A stretch of DNA of 64,000 nucleotides from contig CAVWNS010000009.1 of the NCBI GenBank assembly GCA_963756495.1, forward strand, positions 372,001 through 436,000. Reading direction: 5' to 3'. A program made the position numbers and the translations under genes. The notes under the pieces are model-generated. The model did not search any database and was not told the DNA's origin. It saw only the letters and a program-made list of their open reading frames with translations. The stretch comes from DATFDN01 sp963756495. GTDB lineage: Bacteria > Pseudomonadota > Alphaproteobacteria > Acetobacterales > Acetobacteraceae. This document shows, in pieces, positions 1-8,552 of the stretch (position 1 is the first letter of the stretch; each line of letters opens with the position of its first letter).

Positions 1-872
1 AACGATCATGGTGTGGATGGCTTGCAGTCACGGCACAGCGCTGGCCCCGCCCCGGCGCTGAATGAGCAGCAGATGGCGGAATTGAAGGCGCTGGTCCTCA
101 AGGGTCCCGATCCGGCGACCGACAAAGTGGTGCGATGGCGGTGCCTTGATCTTCGCCAGGAAGTGCCCGCCGGTTCAACGTGACAGTGCATGAGAGCACG
201 ATCGGCAAATGGCTGCATCAGCTCGGCCTGACGCGCCTGCAACCGCGCCCGTTTCATCCCAAGAAAGATGCCGAAGCGCAGGAGGCATTTAAAAAAACTT
301 CGCCGACCTGGTCCGCAATGCCCTGCTCGGCTCCTCTGCCTGCTCGACGATAGAGATCTGGTTTCAGGACGAGGCCAGGGTCGGTCAGAAGGGAGGTCAC
401 GCCTACATCTGGGCTGAGGTTGGGTCGCGGCCGCTGATGGTGCGCGATGTCCGCCACGACTCCGCTTACCTGTTCGGCGCGATCTGCCCCGATCGCGGCG
501 TCGGCGCGGCCATCATCATGCCGACGGTGAACACCGAAGCGATGAACGAACACCTCAAGGAGATCAGCACGCAAGTCGCGACAGGCGCCCATGCCGTCCT
601 GATTTGCGACGGGGCGGGATGGCACCAGACGGGCGGAGACCTGAACGTGCCCGACAACATGACCCTGCTCGCCGCTCCCATCCTATTCGCCGGAGTTGAA
701 CCCGATGGAGAACGTCTGGGAATACCTGCGCGCCAACAAGCTTTGCGCCCTCGTCTGGGACAGCTACGACGCGATCGTCGCCGCCTGCAAAGCCGCTTGG
801 GACTTCCTGATCCAAGACCCAGACCCCATCCGGTCAATCGGGCAGCGAGACTGGGCATGTGTCAAAGCCTAG
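1..872 (+). pseudogene. IS630-family transposase remnant
   Basis: Decayed DDE transposase of the IS630/Tc1 type, already open at the window edge. Three reading frames have to be joined. The first carries a helix-turn-helix-like N-terminal part up to about position 165. The second runs to an A7 run at about 291-297, and the third covers the catalytic core up to about 680. The original frame then returns and ends at TAG 870-872. Core motifs are visible across the shifts: the first Asp in FQDEARVG, the second in ICDGAGWHQ, and the final Glu in ELNPMENVWEYL. Because of the multiple shifts I regard it as non-functional. No terminal repeat could be assigned, so the element limits are unknown. It is flanked on the right by about 200 bases without a gene. 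Confidence 0.85.
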
Positions 873-1094
873 GCGGGTTGGTATAATTCAAAGCGTGTGT
901 CCGGAAGTTCGCCATTTCCTGTCCACAGCGTGCGGCGACGCGCCGGGCAGTGATGCGCAATCCGTGCCGCTCGAATGTCGCCCAAATACGAAATGTGCGT
1001 TCGCGGACGTTAGGTTGCGTTTCACTTAAAGTTGAACGATCGTGCGTTATCACGCGCTTAGGGTGCCCGCGCCGCCAGCGCTGGAGGGAACGAA

Positions 1095-1640
1095 ATCAAG
1101 CACGTTCGTCTGCCATTGGCACTGATTGTCATGCTTGCAACCGGGATCTCCGCGGCGAAAGCCGACGGCTGCTCGAACGCAACGCTAAAAGGCGGCTACG
1201 CGTTCTCCCTCCAGGGAGAATTGCTCGGCGTCCTTCAGGGCTCGACGGTCCTGCCCTTCTCGGCGCCGCTGCTCACGAACGGCGTGGCGATGACCGAGTT
1301 CGACGGCAACGGAAACCTCACGCAGGTGGACTATGTTGTCCGCAACGGAACCTTGGCCGCCACGCCGAGCACTCCTTTGACTGAGAACGGCTTCAGATCT
1401 GAGGAAACCGGCACGTATAGTGTGGCCCCAGACTGCACGGGCACGGAGGTGATAAAGTTCCCGGACTCCTCGGAGATCGATCTGGCGATCGTCGTCGGCG
1501 CCGACGGCCATAGCATCAAGACCGTGGTCACGCGCCAACATGTGCCTGTCATCCCGGGCAATCCGAATTGCACGGACGGCTGTGATCTCGCCGCGCAAAT
1601 CCAAAGCGAGGCGGTCAGCGTCGCGGGAGGAGGCCGATAG
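1095..1640 (+). CDS. Secreted hypothetical protein (ATC start proposed)
   Basis: I do not recognise a family. The protein has an N-terminal signal peptide (positive n-region KHVR, hydrophobic LPLALIVMLATGIS, then AAKA) and a mature part of about 155 residues with GGYAFSLQGEL and a Gly/Asn-rich motif FDGNGN. There are four Cys in the mature part (DGCSN, PDCTG, PNCTDGC). Such small exported beta-rich proteins occur widely in proteobacteria without known role. The start is unusual. The only good ribosome binding site, GGAGGGA at 1083-1089, is 5 bases before ATC (1095), and that start gives a complete signal peptide. The first conventional near-start is TTG at 1116, which removes the charged n-region. 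If ATC is not used, the gene begins at 1116. Confidence 0.6.
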   Translation: MKHVRLPLALIVMLATGISAAKADGCSNATLKGGYAFSLQGELLGVLQGSTVLPFSAPLLTNGVAMTEFDGNGNLTQVDYVVRNGTLAATPSTPLTENGFRSEETGTYSVAPDCTGTEVIKFPDSSEIDLAIVVGADGHSIKTVVTRQHVPVIPGNPNCTDGCDLAAQIQSEAVSVAGGGR

Positions 1641-1780
1641 AATCGGCCTGATCAGCCCGATCAAGGCTTGGGCACAAGACGGCGATCACAGTATCACGGT
1701 CGCCAGGCTGGTACGCTTATCTTGTCGATAAGCTGGCCCGACGGGCCAATGCGGCCGCCTCGTCCCGACCGAACGGCCCC

Positions 1781-2950
1781 TCACCACGCGAGATCGAGCA
1801 AGTGCCGCACGGCTTGCGGCCCATCGATCTTGCGGGGATTGGTGTGGACCCAGCGGTCGTGCATCGATTCCTCGGCGATGCGATCGAGCTGATCGGCGCG
1901 CACGCCGACGTCGCGCAGGCGGCCGGGCAGGCCAAGTGCCGCGATCAGGTCGGCGACGGCGTCGCCCGCCGGACGACCCGGCTGACCGAGGGCCTCGCTT
2001 GCCCAGGCCTGACGGGCGGCGTTGATCTCCGCGTTGAAGCGCAGGACATGCGGCAGCATGACGCAGGAGGTGTAGCCATGCGGCACGCCGGCGGTGCCGC
2101 CGAGGACATGGCCGATGCCGTGGCTCGCGCCCTTGGTCACACCGTTCTGCGTGCCCATGATCGACATCCAGGCGCCAAGCTGACACTCCAGCCGCGCATC
2201 GCGATCATCCGCATCCGCCTTCACCGCGCGCAGCCCGTGCGCCAGCAGACGCAGCGCGTGCAGCGAGGCGCCGTCGGAGAAGGGCTGCGCGTTCATCGAG
2301 CAGACGTCCTCCACGGCGTGATCCACGGCACGGATGCCGGTCGACAAAAACAGCCATTCCGGCGTGTGCCGGCTCAGCACGGGGTCGAGGATGACGCTGC
2401 GCGGCACCATCAGCGGATGGCCGTAGCTCTGCTTCACATGCCGGACGGTATCGGTGCAGCCGGCGAACCAGGTATACTCGCCCGCCGAGAGCGTCGTCGG
2501 GATCGCCACGCTGCGCACGCCCGGTGTCTCGGTCGGCGGGCGATGCGTGCTGCCGTCGGGCTCGATGCGGGCGGCGAAGGGGTCGAGCTGGTCGGACTCG
2601 CTCACGCCGTTGCCGAGGCAGAGCCCGACCATCTTCGCTGCGTCGGTGACCGAGCCGCCGCCGACCGTCACCAGCAGGTCGGCCTTCGCCGCGCGCGCCT
2701 CGTTCGCCGCCGCGACCACGTCGTCGCGCGGCGTATGCGCGCCGATGCGGGTGCAGACGCCGGCAAGCCGGTTGCCGAGAGCGGTTCGAACGCCGTCCAG
2801 CGTGTCGGTCTGGCGCGCCAGCGTGCCGGAGGCAAGGACATAGACGGCACGCGCGTCCAGCCGCTCCGCTTCCGTCGCCAGCGCCTCGGCGAACGGCGTG
2901 CCGTAGATGACACGGTCCATGTTCGGGTAACGATGGACGCCGGGCTGCAT
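1781..2950 (-). CDS. Iron-containing alcohol dehydrogenase family protein
   Basis: Predicted NAD(P)-dependent dehydrogenase of the Fe-ADH/maleylacetate reductase superfamily, 389 residues, the usual length. The N-terminal nucleotide-binding half has the family glycine motif GGGSVTDAAK at about residues 97-106. The C-terminal helical half carries His/Asp metal-ligand motifs (VDHAVED, GASHGIGHVLGG, GVPHGY). It lies 15 bases downstream of the frameshifted NAD-dependent dehydrogenase at 2966-3803, in an operon led by a DMT transporter, so a role in catabolism of a small acid or aromatic-derived compound is plausible. The substrate cannot be read from sequence. Maleylacetate reductase is one option, because members of that group also lack an obvious alcohol specificity. 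Confidence 0.88.
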   Translation of the reverse strand: MQPGVHRYPNMDRVIYGTPFAEALATEAERLDARAVYVLASGTLARQTDTLDGVRTALGNRLAGVCTRIGAHTPRDDVVAAANEARAAKADLLVTVGGGSVTDAAKMVGLCLGNGVSESDQLDPFAARIEPDGSTHRPPTETPGVRSVAIPTTLSAGEYTWFAGCTDTVRHVKQSYGHPLMVPRSVILDPVLSRHTPEWLFLSTGIRAVDHAVEDVCSMNAQPFSDGASLHALRLLAHGLRAVKADADDRDARLECQLGAWMSIMGTQNGVTKGASHGIGHVLGGTAGVPHGYTSCVMLPHVLRFNAEINAARQAWASEALGQPGRPAGDAVADLIAALGLPGRLRDVGVRADQLDRIAEESMHDRWVHTNPRKIDGPQAVRHLLDLAW

Positions 2951-2965
2951 GACTGTGTCCCGTGA

Positions 2966-3803
2966 TCAGTGATCGGTGCAGAACCCGGTGAGCCGGTCCG
3001 TCTCGCGCCGGGGACCCTCGTGGTCGGCGGCGATCGCCTCGTAGAAGCGGGCGGCGGCCTCGAACAGGGCGCGCGCGGCGGGGTCGTCGGCGACGAAGCC
3101 GGCGATCTCCTCCATCTCGGCCACCCAGCGATACGCCTTGCCATACATGCCCGGCGTCTGGCGGGTGAGCCAGGCGAGGAGCTGCGGCTGGCTGACCGCC
3201 AGCTCGCGCTTCAGGTCGGCCGCGGTGCCGCCGCGCGTGGCGGCGAGCATCATGGCCGCGCCGAGCGCGGTGAAGCCCTTGGTGATCCCGGCATAGGACA
3301 TCTTCAGCGCCGAGGCGGCGCCGACCGGGCCGGGCAGGACCCGGCATCTCCAGCCCGAAATCCGCGAGGGCGGCGACGCGCGGTGCGTCGGGACCCGAGA
3401 GATAGATGCGCGTGCCCTTGCCTCCCGGCTTGGGCGGCGGGCCGATGATGCCGCCGTCCACGAAGGCGCAGCCGGCTGGCGCCAGAATCGCCGCGATGCG
3501 CGCGACCGTCGCGGGATTGATGGCATTGCAATCGACATAGACCGGCTTGCGCGTGGCCCCGATCAGCGCGGGGCGGAGGCGCTCGGCAAGCGCGATGGCC
3601 TGACCGGGCGGGATGATCGACAGGATGATGTCGGCCGCGACGATGTCGGGTTCGTCCGCCGCGCGCATCCCCGCCTCGCGTGCGCGCGCGGCCGACGCCG
3701 AGCTGCGACCGGCGAGCAGGGTGCGAACCTCCACGCCCCGTTCGGTCAGGCACGCGGCGACGGCGCTGCCCATTGCGCCCGGTGCGATCACGGCAACGAT
3801 CAT
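2966..3803 (-). pseudogene. NAD(P)-dependent oxidoreductase (6PGDH/HIBADH-like), frameshifted
   Basis: Member of the beta-hydroxyacid dehydrogenase family with a DUF1932-like C-terminal domain. The N-terminal frame starts at ATG 3803 with a dinucleotide-binding motif (VIAPGAMGSAVA) and continues through FVDGGIIGPPP, the substrate-loop region. Near 3342 one extra C shifts the frame. The C-terminal frame then continues with LKMSYAGITKGFTALG, which contains the conserved Lys-containing helix, and ends at 2966. Total length is 3n+1, so removing one base would restore a protein of about 278 residues. The start overlaps the stop of the upstream DMT transporter by ATGA, so the two are translationally coupled. 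Whether the shift is real or a sequencing error is open. Confidence 0.82.
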
Positions 3804-4708
3804 GGCGGCCCCTCCCCGTGCTCCGAAGCGCCGAGACTGAGCGCCCGGGCGGCGGATGACAACCGCCGCTCCCCCGCGACCAGCAGCAGCCCGGCGCACG
3901 CGATGACCGCTCCGCCCGCGAACACGGCCGGCCGGGGAATATCGCCCCAGATCAGGTAGCCGAGGACGAAGGCCCACAGCAGCGAGGAGTATTCGACCGT
4001 CCCCATCACCGAGGCCGGCGCGCGGCGGGCCGCCTCGAACAGACTGAACTGGCCAAGACCGCCGAACAGCGCCACGCCCAGCAGCAGCGCGATCTGGCCG
4101 GCATCGGGCGTGCGCCAGTCGAACAGGCAGCCGATGCCGGAGCCCACGAGGAACACCGCGTTGAGATACGCGATCTGCACAAGCGAGCGTTCGCGCCGGG
4201 CGATCTGGCGCATCAGGATAATGCCGTAGCCCCACAGCGCGGCGGCGAGCAGCACCAGCGCGGTCGCCAGCGAGAACGGCACGCCCCACGGATCGGTCGC
4301 CACCAGCACCCCGACGAAGCCCACCAGCACCGCGGCCCAGCGGCCCCCGGTGACGCGCTCCCCCAGCAGCGGAGCGGCCAGGATCGTCACCATCAGCGGC
4401 GCGGCGAAATAGAGGCAGAGGAGCTGGGCGAGCGTCAGGCTGCGCGCGGCGGTGAAGTAGCAGATCCAGGCGCAGAGCGTGATCAGGCCGCGAAACAGCA
4501 GCGGTCCCTTGAGCGGCGTCGCACATGCGTCCTGCATCAGCCTGCGGCGCCCGAGGACAAGGCAGGCGACGAACACGGCGAGGCTGCGCAGGAACACGAC
4601 CTGCCAGACCGGGATGTCGGCGACGAGCCACTTGATGGCGGCGTCGTGCACGCCGAACAGCGCGTAGGCCAGCGCGCCGAGGGCGATCCCGAGCGAGCCG
4701 GCCGACAT
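3800..4708 (-). CDS. DMT-family (EamA) transporter
   Basis: Inner-membrane permease of the drug/metabolite transporter superfamily with two EamA repeats, about 10 hydrophobic segments and 302 residues from the chosen start. Characteristic stretches are GALAYALFGVHDAAIKWL at the N-terminus and the conserved end of repeat one (LLGERVTGGRWAAVLVGFVG). The second repeat ends with IWGDIPRPAVFAGGAVI. The start at 4708 places the first helix directly after the initiator. An in-frame ATG at 4771 would add 21 residues but has no better ribosome binding site. It is the first gene of an operon with the oxidoreductase at 2966 and the Fe-ADH at 1781, and is divergent from the NIPSNAP gene. It probably exports or imports a metabolite handled by these enzymes. 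The substrate is unknown. Confidence 0.87.
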   Translation of the reverse strand: MSAGSLGIALGALAYALFGVHDAAIKWLVADIPVWQVVFLRSLAVFVACLVLGRRRLMQDACATPLKGPLLFRGLITLCAWICYFTAARSLTLAQLLCLYFAAPLMVTILAAPLLGERVTGGRWAAVLVGFVGVLVATDPWGVPFSLATALVLLAAALWGYGIILMRQIARRERSLVQIAYLNAVFLVGSGIGCLFDWRTPDAGQIALLLGVALFGGLGQFSLFEAARRAPASVMGTVEYSSLLWAFVLGYLIWGDIPRPAVFAGGAVIACAGLLLVAGERRLSSAARALSLGASEHGEGPP

Positions 4709-4783
4709 CGGCGCGCGTGCGTTGACGCCGCCGCCAGCCCAGCGTGGAATGCGGCGCAACGTCATTGCCATCCAGGAGCAGCC

Positions 4784-5104
4784 ATGATCGTCGATCTGCG
4801 CATCTACAAGTGCAAGCCCAACAGGATGAACGACTGGGTCGCGCTGTACAAGGAAATGGCCTGGCCGTTGCAGCAGAAGTACCTCAGCCGGTGCCTCGGC
4901 TGGTACACGACCGTCGAGGGCGAGCTGAACTGCGTCGTGCATCTGTGGGCCTACGACGACCAGGGCGATCGCGAGCGCCGCCGCACCGCCATGGCCGCCG
5001 ACCCCGGCTGGCAGGCGTTCCTGGCGCGCGGCAAGGAGATCGACGCGCTGGTCTCCCAGGAGAACCGCATCCTGCGGCCGACGGATTTCATGCCGGGGGC
5101 TTGA
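4784..5104 (+). CDS. NIPSNAP-family protein
   Basis: Small cytoplasmic protein of 106 residues with a single NIPSNAP ferredoxin-like domain. It opens with the typical first strand MIVDLRIYKCKP and has the central GWYTTVEGELNCVVHLWAY and the conserved DRERRR segment. Bacterial members are usually found next to catabolic enzymes and have no settled biochemical role. The start at 4784 is supported by AGGAG at 4773-4777. It is divergent from the DMT transporter operon and convergent with the FAD oxidoreductase at 5117, which begins only 12 bases after its stop. Confidence 0.88.
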   Translation: MIVDLRIYKCKPNRMNDWVALYKEMAWPLQQKYLSRCLGWYTTVEGELNCVVHLWAYDDQGDRERRRTAMAADPGWQAFLARGKEIDALVSQENRILRPTDFMPGA

Positions 5105-5116
5105 GCCTGCCCGCCT

Positions 5117-6223
5117 CTATCCGGTGCGGCTGACCTCGACCACGAAGTCGGCCAGCGCGAGCGAGGCGGTCAGGCCGGGGCTCTCGATGCCGAACAGGTT
5201 GATGAGCCCCGGCACGCCATGCGTTTGCGGACCCTGGATCACGAAATCCTGGGACGCGACGGAGGGCGGCACGATCTTCGGACGGATGCCGGCGTAGCCG
5301 GGCTGCAACGCGCCATCCTTCAGGTTGGGCCAGTAGCGGCGGACGGCGGCGTAGAACTTCTCGGCGCGCGCGGGATCGACCCGATAGTCGATCGTGTCGA
5401 TCCACTCGACGTCGGGGCCGAAGCGCGCCTGCCCGCCCAGGTCGATGGTGAGATGCACGCCGAGGCCGCCAGGCACGGGAACCGGATAGATCAGCCGCGA
5501 GAACGGCGAGCGGCCGGTGAGCGTGAAGTAGTTGCCCTTTGCGTACCAGGCGCCGGGAACGCGATCCTGCGGCATCCCCGCGATCCGGCGCGCGACGCTC
5601 GGCGCGTGCAGGCCGGCGGCGTTGACCAGCAGGCGGCAGCCGAGCGTGATCGGCTCGGCCCCGCCGACATCGACCTCGATCGCGCCGGCGCGCGCGCGAG
5701 CGGCCATCACGGGGCTGAAGAACACGAACGCGGCGCCTTCGTTCTCGGCGTCGCCCTGCAACGCGAGCATGAAGGCGTGGCTGTCGACGACGCCGGTCAC
5801 CGGCGACAGCAGGGCGCTGGTGCAGCGCAGGTTCGGTTCCAGCGCGATGGCCTCGGGGGCGGTCAGCACGCGCATTCCCTCAACGCCGTTCGCCTCGGCG
5901 CGCGCCTTGATGCCGGCGAGCCTGCCGTCCTCCTCGGCACTCGTGGCCGCGATCAGCTTGCCGCAATTGGTGAACGGCACGCCGCGGTCCCGGCAGTATG
6001 CATACAGCGCGCGGCGACCGGCGACGCAGAAGCGCGCCATGAAGCTGTTCGCCGGATAGTAGATCCCGGCATGGATCACCTCGCTGTTGCGCGAGGAGGT
6101 CTCGGTGCCGATCCCCTCGGCGGCCTCCAGCACGATGACCTCGCGCCCGGCGAGCGCCAGGGCGCGGGCGACGGTCAGGCCGACGACGCCGGCGCCGATC
6201 ACGATGCAATCAACCGATTCCAC
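5117..6223 (-). CDS. FAD-dependent oxidoreductase, L-2-hydroxyglutarate dehydrogenase-like
   Basis: Flavoprotein of the DAO superfamily, 368 residues. The ADP-binding motif VIGAGVVGLTVARAL is at about residues 8-22, followed by the ribose-binding Glu (VLEA) and the family signature TSSRNSEVIHAGIYYP. This signature is typical of the LhgO/YgaF group, which oxidises L-2-hydroxyglutarate to 2-oxoglutarate. The C-terminal half has GLGVHLTIDLGG and a final FAD contact near GLINLFGIESPGLTASLALA. I start it at GTG 6223 because GGGGAGAG precedes it by four bases and the Rossmann strand then begins at residue 6. Upstream in-frame codons would add an improbable Arg/Pro-rich tail. The exact substrate is inferred from family resemblance. 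Confidence 0.87.
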   Translation of the reverse strand: MESVDCIVIGAGVVGLTVARALALAGREVIVLEAAEGIGTETSSRNSEVIHAGIYYPANSFMARFCVAGRRALYAYCRDRGVPFTNCGKLIAATSAEEDGRLAGIKARAEANGVEGMRVLTAPEAIALEPNLRCTSALLSPVTGVVDSHAFMLALQGDAENEGAAFVFFSPVMAARARAGAIEVDVGGAEPITLGCRLLVNAAGLHAPSVARRIAGMPQDRVPGAWYAKGNYFTLTGRSPFSRLIYPVPVPGGLGVHLTIDLGGQARFGPDVEWIDTIDYRVDPARAEKFYAAVRRYWPNLKDGALQPGYAGIRPKIVPPSVASQDFVIQGPQTHGVPGLINLFGIESPGLTASLALADFVVEVSRTG

Positions 6224-6285
6224 TTGCCTCTCCCCGTCCCGGCGCGATCTTCCGAGGACGGCGGCGGAAAGCAAGGATAGATGGG

Positions 6286-7167
6286 ATGCTGACATTGCAG
6301 GCAGGGGAGGCGTCGGTCGTGCTCGCCCCGGAGCTGGGCGGCTCGATCGCGGGCTGGACGGTCGGACCGCACCACGTCCTGCGTCCGGCTTTGCCCGAGG
6401 CGCTCGTGCAGGGGGTGTCACGCGGGATGTCGGCCTATCCGCTGGTACCGTTCTCCAACCGGATCAACAATGGACGATTCACGTTCGCGGGCCAGACCTA
6501 TCAGCTCGCGCGGAACTTCGGCGACGAGCCGCACGCCATCCACGGGGTGGGCTGGACCAGCGTGTGGGACGTGGCGGAGGTCTCGGCGCGGGTGGCGCGG
6601 CTGAGCCTGGCGTACGAGGCGCGCGGCGAGGCGGCGCGCGGCTGGCCGTTCCCGTTCGATGCGGAGCTGCGGTTCGCGCTGGACCCGGACGGATTGGCGG
6701 TAATCTTGTCGATGATCAACCGTCACGACCAGCCGGCGCCCGCGGGGCTCGGCCTGCACCCATTCTTCCCGCGCACGGCCGACGCGACGTTGCGCTTCAA
6801 GGCCGATGGCGTGTGGCGGAACGGCGCGGACCACATGCCGACCGAGCACGTCGCGGTGCCCCCCGAATGGCGCCACGAGCCGGCGCGCCGCGTCGGGACG
6901 GCGACGCTGGACAATCTGTTCACCGGCTGGGACGGCGAGGCGGAGATCACGCTGGCGCCCTCGCCGATCGTGGTGCGGCTGTCGGCCGGCCCGCTGTTCC
7001 GGCGGCTGGTGGTCTATGTGCCGGAGGGCAAGCCGTACTTCGCCTCCGAACCGGTGAGCCATATCACGAACGCGATCAATCGGCTGGACAGCGGCGAGGA
7101 CACCGGGCTGCGCATCCTCGCGCCGGGGGAGACGCTGAGCGGAGAAATACGATTCCAACTGGGCTGA
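6286..7167 (+). CDS. Aldose 1-epimerase family protein
   Basis: Cytosolic sugar mutarotase-like enzyme of 293 residues with the galactose-mutarotase beta-sandwich. Visible motifs are the substrate-binding FSNRINNGRFTF, HAIHGVGWTSVW (first catalytic His region), GLGLHPFFPRTAD (second conserved His) and the C-terminal PYFASEPVSHITNAIN, where a catalytic Glu is expected. It belongs to the COG2017 GalM/YihR-like group found with sugar dehydrogenases. It is divergent from the FAD oxidoreductase at 5117-6223 and convergent with the permease at 7264. It would supply the right anomer for nearby sugar oxidation steps (SDR dehydrogenase, lactonase). That pathway link is inference. Confidence 0.9.
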   Translation: MLTLQAGEASVVLAPELGGSIAGWTVGPHHVLRPALPEALVQGVSRGMSAYPLVPFSNRINNGRFTFAGQTYQLARNFGDEPHAIHGVGWTSVWDVAEVSARVARLSLAYEARGEAARGWPFPFDAELRFALDPDGLAVILSMINRHDQPAPAGLGLHPFFPRTADATLRFKADGVWRNGADHMPTEHVAVPPEWRHEPARRVGTATLDNLFTGWDGEAEITLAPSPIVVRLSAGPLFRRLVVYVPEGKPYFASEPVSHITNAINRLDSGEDTGLRILAPGETLSGEIRFQLG

Positions 7168-7263
7168 GCTGTTTCAGCTGTCGTTGATTCCGCCAATCGC
7201 GCAATCCAGCGACGGCTGGCGAATGGCCAGGCCGGTCCCGCTTGGCCATCCGATCGCGTGGGC

Positions 7264-8541
7264 TTACGCGAACGCGAAGCGCGCCACCGACAGGGCGGCG
7301 ATCAGCCAGACCGCGCCGGCGATCTGGCGCGGGCGACCGGCGGCGAGCTTGATCACGGCATAGACGACGAAGCCGAGGCCGATCCCGGTGGCGATCGAGA
7401 AGGTGAAAGGGATCGCGATGGCCAGCACCACCGCCGGGATCGCCTCGGTGGCGTCGGCCCACGGTACGTCGGCCAGCGCACGCGCCATCAGGCAGGCGAC
7501 GAACACCAGCGCCGGGGCGGTGGCGAAGCCCGGGATCGCGGTCGCGAGCGGGGCGAAGAACAGCGCCAGCAAAAACAGGACGGCGACGACCACGGCGGTG
7601 AGGCCGGTGCGCCCGCCCGCCTCGATTCCGGCGGCGCTCTCGATGTAGCTGGTCGTGGTGCTGGTGCCGAGCAGCGCGCCGATGATCGCGCCGCCGGAAT
7701 CGGCCAGCAGCGCCTCGCGCAGGCGCGGCACGGTGCCGTCCGGGCGCAGCAGCCCGGCGCGGTGCGTCGTCGCGATCAGCGTGCCGGCGTTGTCGAGCAC
7801 ATCGACGAGGAAGAAGGTCAGGATCACCGCCGGCAGGCCAAGCCGGAAGGCAGCCCCGATATCGAGCCGGAAGGCGCTCGGCGCGAGCGAGGGCGGCAGC
7901 GCGAGGAGGCCGTGGTATTGGGTCACGCCGAACGGCAGGCCGAGAGCCGCGGTCGCCACGATGCCGACCAGGATCGCGCCCGGGAACCCGCGCGCGGCGA
8001 GCCCGGCCATGAGCAGGAAGCCGAGGCAGGAGAGCAGCGTGGGGGTGGTGCGGAGATGGCCGAGCGTGACCAGCGTGTTCGGATCGCCCGACACGATCCC
8101 CATGTCATGCAGGCCGATCAGCCCGAGAAACAGCCCGATCCCGGCGCCGATGCCGAGCTTGAGCGAGAGCGGGATGGCGTTGATCAGCCACTCGCGCACG
8201 CGGAACACGCTGATTGCCAGGAACAGCAGGCCGGAGATGAACACCGCGCCGAGCGCCGCCTGCCACGGCACGCCCATGCCCTTCACCACCGAGAAGGTGA
8301 AATAGGCGTTGAGCCCCATGCCCGGGGCGAGCACGAGCGGCAGATTGGCGATCAGTCCCATCAGCGCCGAGCCGATCGCCGCGGCGATGCAGGTGGCGAC
8401 GAAGGCGGCGCCGTGGTCGATCCCGGCCTGGGCCAGGATCGAGGGATTGACCACGACGATGTAGGCCATCGTCAGCCAGGTAGTGAGCCCGGCGACGAGT
8501 TCGGTGCGGATGCTGGTCCGGTGGGCCTGGAGGTCGAACAT
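7264..8541 (-). CDS. NCS2-family permease (adenine/guanine/hypoxanthine type)
   Basis: Integral membrane transporter of 425 residues with 12 or more hydrophobic helices, matching the AzgA-like branch of the nucleobase:cation symporter-2 family. Conserved stretches are LTTWLTMAYIVVVNPSIL near the N-terminus, LAPGMGLNAYFTF, LGTSTTTSYIESAAGIEAGG (the signature region of this branch) and PFTFSIATGIGLGFVVY at the C-terminus. The start at ATG 8541 puts the protein 11 bases after the SMP-30 lactonase gene, so the two are co-transcribed. Purine uptake by proton symport is known for the family. The operon partner does not reveal a reason for coupling to sugar-lactone metabolism. Confidence 0.92.
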   Translation of the reverse strand: MFDLQAHRTSIRTELVAGLTTWLTMAYIVVVNPSILAQAGIDHGAAFVATCIAAAIGSALMGLIANLPLVLAPGMGLNAYFTFSVVKGMGVPWQAALGAVFISGLLFLAISVFRVREWLINAIPLSLKLGIGAGIGLFLGLIGLHDMGIVSGDPNTLVTLGHLRTTPTLLSCLGFLLMAGLAARGFPGAILVGIVATAALGLPFGVTQYHGLLALPPSLAPSAFRLDIGAAFRLGLPAVILTFFLVDVLDNAGTLIATTHRAGLLRPDGTVPRLREALLADSGGAIIGALLGTSTTTSYIESAAGIEAGGRTGLTAVVVAVLFLLALFFAPLATAIPGFATAPALVFVACLMARALADVPWADATEAIPAVVLAIAIPFTFSIATGIGLGFVVYAVIKLAAGRPRQIAGAVWLIAALSVARFAFA

Positions 8542-8552
8542 CCGGGTGGCGA

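Noticed and set aside
2205..4631. 808-codon open frame on the minus strand
   Set aside because: It spans three genes in another frame, is dominated by Arg/Ala/Gly and has no family features; it is a product of high G+C.
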